DNA from: Niebla homalea
Lineage: Eukaryota; Ascomycota; Lecanoromycetes; Lecanorales; Ramalinaceae
DNA: 64,000 nucleotides
Assembly: GCA_019925105.1 (NCBI GenBank)
Contig: JAHGAU010000018.1
Location: 186,001-250,000, forward strand
Reading direction: 5' to 3'
Made by a program: the position numbers and the translations under genes. Shown here one piece after another: positions 60,961-64,000 of this stretch. Below the pieces are notes generated by a model. That model did no database searches. It saw only the letters and a list, made by a program, of their open reading frames with translations, and was not told the origin of the DNA. The number at the start of each line of letters is the position of its first letter. Positions within the stretch are counted from its first letter, which is position 1.

Positions 60961-63900
60961 TTATAACCGCCGAACAATATATAAAGTATACAATAAGATA
61001 GTTAATAAAATATTATAAATAAATAAAGGTTAAACTGGATATCTTAACCCTTACTTAACGTATTTATAAAGCGAATAGCGAGGATTTATAAAGTTAAAAT
61101 AAAAATTTATAATATAAATAAGGAGGTTTCTTTTACTTTTTTAAGTAAATTAAATAAATTTAATTAACGTCCTTAAATACTATAAATTCATAAAGAAAAA
61201 TCTTTTTATTATTATTAAAGGTATTTTAATTAACGTTTTTTATATTTTTTTTAATTAATTTCTTTCCGTTTAAAAAAATATATTAAGTATAATTAATACC
61301 TTATAAATATATTAAAACGTTTTTTATTTAATACGGAAGAAAAAAATAGGTTATTAAATAATTAATCCGTTTATAAAGAATTAAATATATAGAATATAAT
61401 AAAATTATAATATTAAATTCTTTATTAATTAATTATAAATATAATAATAACTCGCTATTAAATATAATTTATTTATAAAGAAAAAGAAAAAGTTAATTAT
61501 ATATATAGAAAATAAGTTTAAACTCCTTAAGACCTTATTCTTTTCCTTAAAGGTAATATTTAATTATAAGCGGTATTATATATAATTAACCTTAATTATA
61601 TAATTAATTAAAATTACGGCAAACCAGCTTATTGCTTTCTTTATAATCTATTATAAATATATTAAAATTATTTTATTTACGGATTTTAACGGAGGAGGAC
61701 GGCCGTAAATAATATTAAATATTATATATTAATATATTAAGGGTTATTTCGGTAATAAAAACGTGTTAATAATCCTTATTACGCTTAATATCCCGTTCCG
61801 TTATAATTTTAAATAACGGTTTATAACCGTAATAAGAAAAATTTAATATTCTTAATATATTAAATAAGCCGTATTTACTGTTTTACTTTTATATTATAGT
61901 TTTAACTTTAATCTTTATTAATTAAGTTTTTATTATTTTTAAATTAATATCAATAAATTAATTATTCCCTTTTTATATTCCTTTAAGATAGAAATAATTA
62001 AAGCTTCCGTTTAAGGAAGAAATATAAAAGCTATTTATATTTTACCAATATAAAAATACAATATATAAAATATAAATATTGGAAATAAAAGCTTTAACCA
62101 ATATTATTTTCCGTTTATAAATAATTAATTTAAGTAATATTATTAATATAGAATTACCGACCGGCCTATATACCTTTAAATATAATAACGAAAAATCTAA
62201 ATAATAATAATAAGTAATATATAGATCTTTTACTTAAGAAGTTTATTAATTAACGTATAAACTTTATTATTAAATCATAATAAAATTTAATCTTATAATA
62301 TTATAACTTTACCGTTTTTTAAAAAAAAACTATATTTTAAGATATATATTTAATATTTAAGTTACTTACAATAACTTAAAGCCTTAAACCGCGTTAATAT
62401 AAGCCGTTAATAAGATAAGTCGGACGATTAATTTTTAACGCTTTAAATAACTTATAACCGCTTAAGCTTTAACAATACCCGGAAGTAAAATCATTATATT
62501 AAAGATTATAATTATTATAGAAAATCTTCCGAAACCAAAAAAGACTTTTTATTAATATAAAAGGAACGTCTTTTTATTATAAGTATTAAAACGCTTACCG
62601 GACTTATCGTAAAGTTTAACGGCAATAAAAAAGGGTATTCTTAAAAAAATTTTAAATAAAATATAAAAGAAAAAAATTAATAATCGATATTTTATAATAA
62701 TTAAAAGGACTATTTATAATAAAAAAGGAAATAAGGAAAATAAAAAACTATATCTTTATTAAACGGGTCCGTACGATTAATACTTTTTTATTTTTATTAT
62801 TAATTCTCCCGAAAAGAAGTATTTACGATAAATAATAATTATTAATATGTTAACCGCCTTATATCGGTTATAAAAAAGTTTAAGGCTTCTGCCGCCGGAG
62901 GTTTAATTAAAGAAGGGCCTCGTTAACTATCCTTTAATTCTTAACTTTTTCCGACTCCTTTCCGATTAAATATAAGTTAACGTAATATATCTTCTATTTA
63001 AATAATAAAAAGTTACCGTTAATAAAGTACTTATAATTTTTTTTAAATTATAACGATTTAAAACGGTATTTTTACCAAAAATACCTCCGTTATTATCAGG
63101 ATAAATAATTAATCGCTTATCCTTATTTAAGATATAACGTCGATTTAAATAATAAAGTTTAATTATAAAACTATATAGAAATAACGTATAAAACCGTTAC
63201 TTAACCTTTTTAAAAATAATTTTTACGTAATTACCTTAACTTTTACTTTATATAAAGCCTCTTTTAACGGGTTTACTTTTAAGTTTATAATTTTATTTCA
63301 ATTTATAAATAATTTTATCCTAGTCTTAAAAGATTATAATAATATTAAAGAATTATTATTAACTTTTATAATTATTATAATATATACGTTCAGAAACGGT
63401 CGTTATCCCCAGTCGGTACCCTTAATTTAAATATTCGACTTCTTTAATTAATAAATAAAAACCTTATACGTATTTTACGATTAACATAATATAGTTTAAA
63501 GTTATATAACGATAAGGTTTATAGTTAATACGGTCCAACTTTTTATAAATAGCCTTATAAAATTAACTATAATAAGTATAGCGATTTAAGTACTTTATAT
63601 TGCTTATTTTACGTAGCTTAAATATATTTCCTTTTATTAATTTTTAATTTATGATAAATATATTTTCTTTATATTTATTAAGAATTAATATTTTATTTAA
63701 TTTAAAAAGCTTTTCAAGTTTAACTATAATTATTTAACGTTAATAAATATAAATAAGAATTTTACTTTATTTAAAAAGATTAATTGCTTTTAACGAGTTC
63801 TTATATAATTAAGTTATAAAAACCGTACTTTATTATTATTATTATCTTTATCGTTTCGATTGAATTAGACTATTACGTCGTTAATAATATAAATTATAAA

Positions 63901-64000
63901 TTCACCGTTTACCCAAGGTATATCCTTTAATATAGTATTATCCGGGTTAATCCCTTATAATTTATTAACCGTTAAAGTTACTTTTTTATTATTATTATAG
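60961..64000. other. Unassigned RIP-degraded repeat
   Basis: RIP-type sequence with rather frequent CG. No transposon motif could be fixed. On the minus strand, about 63,230 down to 63,060, a frame reads with few stops (containing L-N-K-D-K-R-L-I-I-Y-P-D-N-N-G-G). On the plus strand, about 62,860-62,950, a frame contains F-K-A-S-A-A-G-G-L-I-K-E-G. Probably an element cut by the window end. Confidence 0.4.

Noticed and set aside
1..64000. Mitochondrial, apicoplast or Plasmodium-like A+T-rich DNA
   Set aside because: Nested LTR retrotransposons, a Helitron and a CpA-specific transition signature are nuclear fungal features; no organellar genes or tRNAs were seen.

Overview
This window is a gene-free, extremely A+T-rich block of a filamentous ascomycete (Pezizomycotina-like) nuclear genome: a graveyard of nested transposable elements destroyed by repeat-induced point mutation (RIP). 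CpA/TpG is almost absent and TpA is everywhere, while CpG, ApC and GpT survive. Conserved Gln and Trp codons of recognisable transposon proteins have become TAA or TAG, Asp has become Asn, Cys and His have become Tyr, and paired LTRs differ almost only by C/T and G/A transitions. No intact host gene, tRNA or rRNA was found. The long open frames all fall in low-complexity repeats, in tandem arrays, or antisense to transposon remnants. The species cannot be named from this.

Layout. 1-1.56 kb: 3' end of a Ty3/gypsy pol (integrase plus chromodomain). 3,983-25,604: a three-level nest. Element 1 (gypsy, 156-bp LTRs, CTATA target duplication) contains element 2 (7,332-22,011, 167-bp LTRs, apparently non-autonomous). 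Element 2 in turn contains element 3 (8,396-21,771, 252-bp LTRs, gag-PR-RT-RH-IN plus an extra downstream frame). 25,900-27,314: element 4, an intact miniature LTR element (TRIM) with 144-bp LTRs, a perfect AAAAT duplication and a repetitive GC-rich core. 28.85-36.0 kb: a 9-bp minisatellite and a higher-order satellite, split by element 5 (29,870-35,640), a Ty1/copia element. 38,263-39,433: element 8, a non-LTR-type insertion with a 15-bp target duplication and an (AATC)n tail. 42.1-52.3 kb: element 7, a chromodomain gypsy. It was interrupted inside its integrase by element 9 (a short non-LTR copy sharing the tail of element 8), which was itself interrupted by element 6 (44,818-51,312, minus-strand gypsy, about 468-bp LTRs, TTAAG duplication). 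About 53-57.1 kb: a degraded Helitron Rep-helicase gene. 57.3-60.4 kb: tandem repeats ending in a large 12-bp minisatellite. 60.45-60.96 kb: a hardly mutated island. 61-64 kb: RIP-degraded sequence I could not assign.

The pieces do not work together as a pathway; the region is a stratigraphic record. Insertion order is readable: 1, then 2, then 3 on the left; 7, then 9, then 6 on the right; satellite, then 5. RIP appears to spare the outermost part of several elements: in LTR pairs the outer half of each LTR keeps its C and G and the inner half is mutated. If general, this turns weakly mutated islands into markers of element edges. Such blocks are often centromeric, subtelomeric or AT-isochore heterochromatin; that is inference.

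All gene-level calls were made by reading mutated frames by eye against known family motifs. Domain limits are approximate. LTR and target-duplication coordinates were counted base by base and are firmer.
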